DNA from: an uncultured Clostridium sp.
GTDB lineage: Bacteria; Bacillota; Clostridia; TANB77; CAG-508
Direction of reading: 5' to 3'
NCBI GenBank assembly: GCA_930986425.1
Contig: CAKNJR010000006.1
Coordinates: 1-64,000 of the forward strand
Length of the DNA: 64,000 nt
The position numbers and the translations under genes are program-made. Of this stretch, positions 63,044 through 64,000 are shown one piece after another. The notes beneath the pieces are model-generated. The model saw nothing but the letters and a program-made list of their open reading frames with translations, was not told the origin of the DNA and ran no database searches. Position 1 is the stretch's first letter, and each line of letters begins with the position of its first letter.

Positions 63044-64000
63044 ATGAAAAAGAAAATTTTGCCAATAATTTTATTAATCATATGTTTGTACACATATGTA
63101 AATACACTCGTAGTTGAAAATAATATATATGCGCAATCAGTTAATGCTAGCACAAAAAGATATGTAAATCCGATAGGGAGAACAGTAGGTTTGAAGCTAT
63201 ATACTAATGGCGTATTAGTTGTTGGAATGTCTGAAGTAGATGGAGAAGATGGCGAGAAATATAGTCCATATAAAAATTCAGGAATAAAAGAAGGAGATAT
63301 GTTAAAAGAAATAAATGGAAAGGAGATTAGCAATACACAAGAATTAATAAATATTGTAAATTCTTCAAAAGGAGAAGAAATTTCAATAAAATATGAGAGA
63401 AATGGAGAACTAATATATACAAGTATAATTCCTATAAGAGGAAAAGATGGAAATTATATGTTAGGGTTATGGGTAAGAGATGCAGCAGCAGGAATAGGAA
63501 CTTTAACCTACTATGAAGAGGCTACAAGTAGCTTTGCAGCACTTGGGCATGGAATAACAGATGTAGACACAGGAAATTTATTAAATATTTCAAATGGAGA
63601 ATTAGTAACAAGTCAAATAATATCAATAGTAAAAGGGGTAAAAGGAAGAGTAGGAGAAATCAGAGGAATTATAGATAATGGCGAAAAAATAGGAGAAATA
63701 GAAAAAAATACAGCAATAGGGGTATATGGGAAAGTAACAAATGTAGATTTCATAAATTCAATAAAACAAGAAGAAGTCGAAGTAGCAAGTAGAAATGAAA
63801 TAACAACAGGTGATGCAACAATTATTTGCCAACTAGAAAATAATAAAGTAGATAGTTATCAAATAAAGATAAAAAAGCTATATAAAAATTCACAAGACAA
63901 TAAGGGAATGTTAATTGAAATAACTGATGAAAGATTAATAGGAAAAACTGGTGGAATAATACCAGGAATGAGTGGAACTCCTATTTTGCAAAATAATAAA
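63044..64000 (+). CDS. spoIVB: SpoIVB serine peptidase (partial, runs off the window)
   Basis: 319 codons with no stop before the edge. N-terminal membrane anchor (~5-24), PDZ domain (~48-125, SGIKEGDMLKEINGKEI) and the S55 peptidase domain with His169 in AALGHGITD and Ser310 in GGIIPGMSGTPI; their spacing matches B. subtilis SpoIVB. Secreted from the forespore, it triggers pro-sigma-K processing. Only ~20-30 C-terminal residues are missing. Weak ribosome site AAAGAGAG. Confidence 0.93.
   Translation, partial: MKKKILPIILLIICLYTYVNTLVVENNIYAQSVNASTKRYVNPIGRTVGLKLYTNGVLVVGMSEVDGEDGEKYSPYKNSGIKEGDMLKEINGKEISNTQELINIVNSSKGEEISIKYERNGELIYTSIIPIRGKDGNYMLGLWVRDAAAGIGTLTYYEEATSSFAALGHGITDVDTGNLLNISNGELVTSQIISIVKGVKGRVGEIRGIIDNGEKIGEIEKNTAIGVYGKVTNVDFINSIKQEEVEVASRNEITTGDATIICQLENNKVDSYQIKIKKLYKNSQDNKGMLIEITDERLIGKTGGIIPGMSGTPILQNNK

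Overview
The window is a low-GC (roughly 30% by eye) Gram-positive chromosome segment from an endospore-former of the class Clostridia, most like the uncultured gut lineages. Evidence: strong AAAGGAGG-type ribosome binding sites, AGA/ATA/AAA-rich codon use, and a dense set of sporulation genes: spoVM, spoIIAA-spoIIAB-sigF, spoIID, spoIIQ, a SipL-type SPOCS-LysM coat gene, yunB, spoVAC/AD/AE and spoIVB. SipL is the clostridial morphogenetic partner of SpoIVA. I saw no rRNA, tRNA, CRISPR array or replication origin.

Layout. 0.15-4.9 kb: folD-priA-def-fmt. 5-13.6 kb: a DUF975/zinc-ribbon membrane protein, an unknown four-helix protein (minus strand), addA without addB, rqcP, a GT-C glycosyltransferase, a CBS protein and rpmB. 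13.8-17.5 kb is accessory DNA: a pilin-like gene with an FGE/C-type-lectin tail, a truncated tyrosine recombinase and a headless pilin-LRR gene. 17.6-25.4 kb: the tiny spoVM and a small membrane gene (minus), a GH18 glycosidase, greA, a galM-like gene and valS. 25.4-33.3 kb is a sporulation block (spoIIA operon, spoIID, spoIIQ, veg, sipL, yunB). 33.4-36.9 kb: an MBL-fold protein, a PD-(D/E)XK transposase-family protein and remnants. 37-39.5 kb: infC-rpmI-rplT and divergent rplM-rpsI. 39.5-45.4 kb: a CaCA exchanger and a spoVA locus that is split by a second pilin/FGE cassette. 45.5-49.2 kb: ruvA, rarA, SPFH and VanZ genes. 49.2-62.9 kb: a Tad/Flp-like pilus locus with a fused TadB-TadC and several leaderless pilin-like proteins. 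The window ends inside spoIVB.

The most unusual content is a pair of matching cassettes (about 13.80-15.57 and 42.45-44.22 kb). Each has a leader with a 20-codon upstream ORF containing (TA)11T read as alternating Tyr-Ile codons, followed by two mutually exclusive hairpins of which the second looks like a terminator. Next comes a prepilin-like gene ending in an FGE/C-type-lectin domain whose last ~120-150 bp are about 55% GC. A 63-bp 3' block with a TGCTGC/GCAGCA palindrome closes each cassette. The second copy lies, in opposite orientation, between spoVAC and spoVAD, and spoVAD now has its own copy of the forespore-type promoter found upstream of the dodecin-spoVAC unit. I read these as mobile or recombining surface-protein modules with attenuation-type control and possibly diversity-generating 3' ends. 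No reverse transcriptase is present in the window, so that last part is unproven.

Two genes (yunB and the second cassette gene) carry single-base frameshifts. They may be real lesions or sequence errors.
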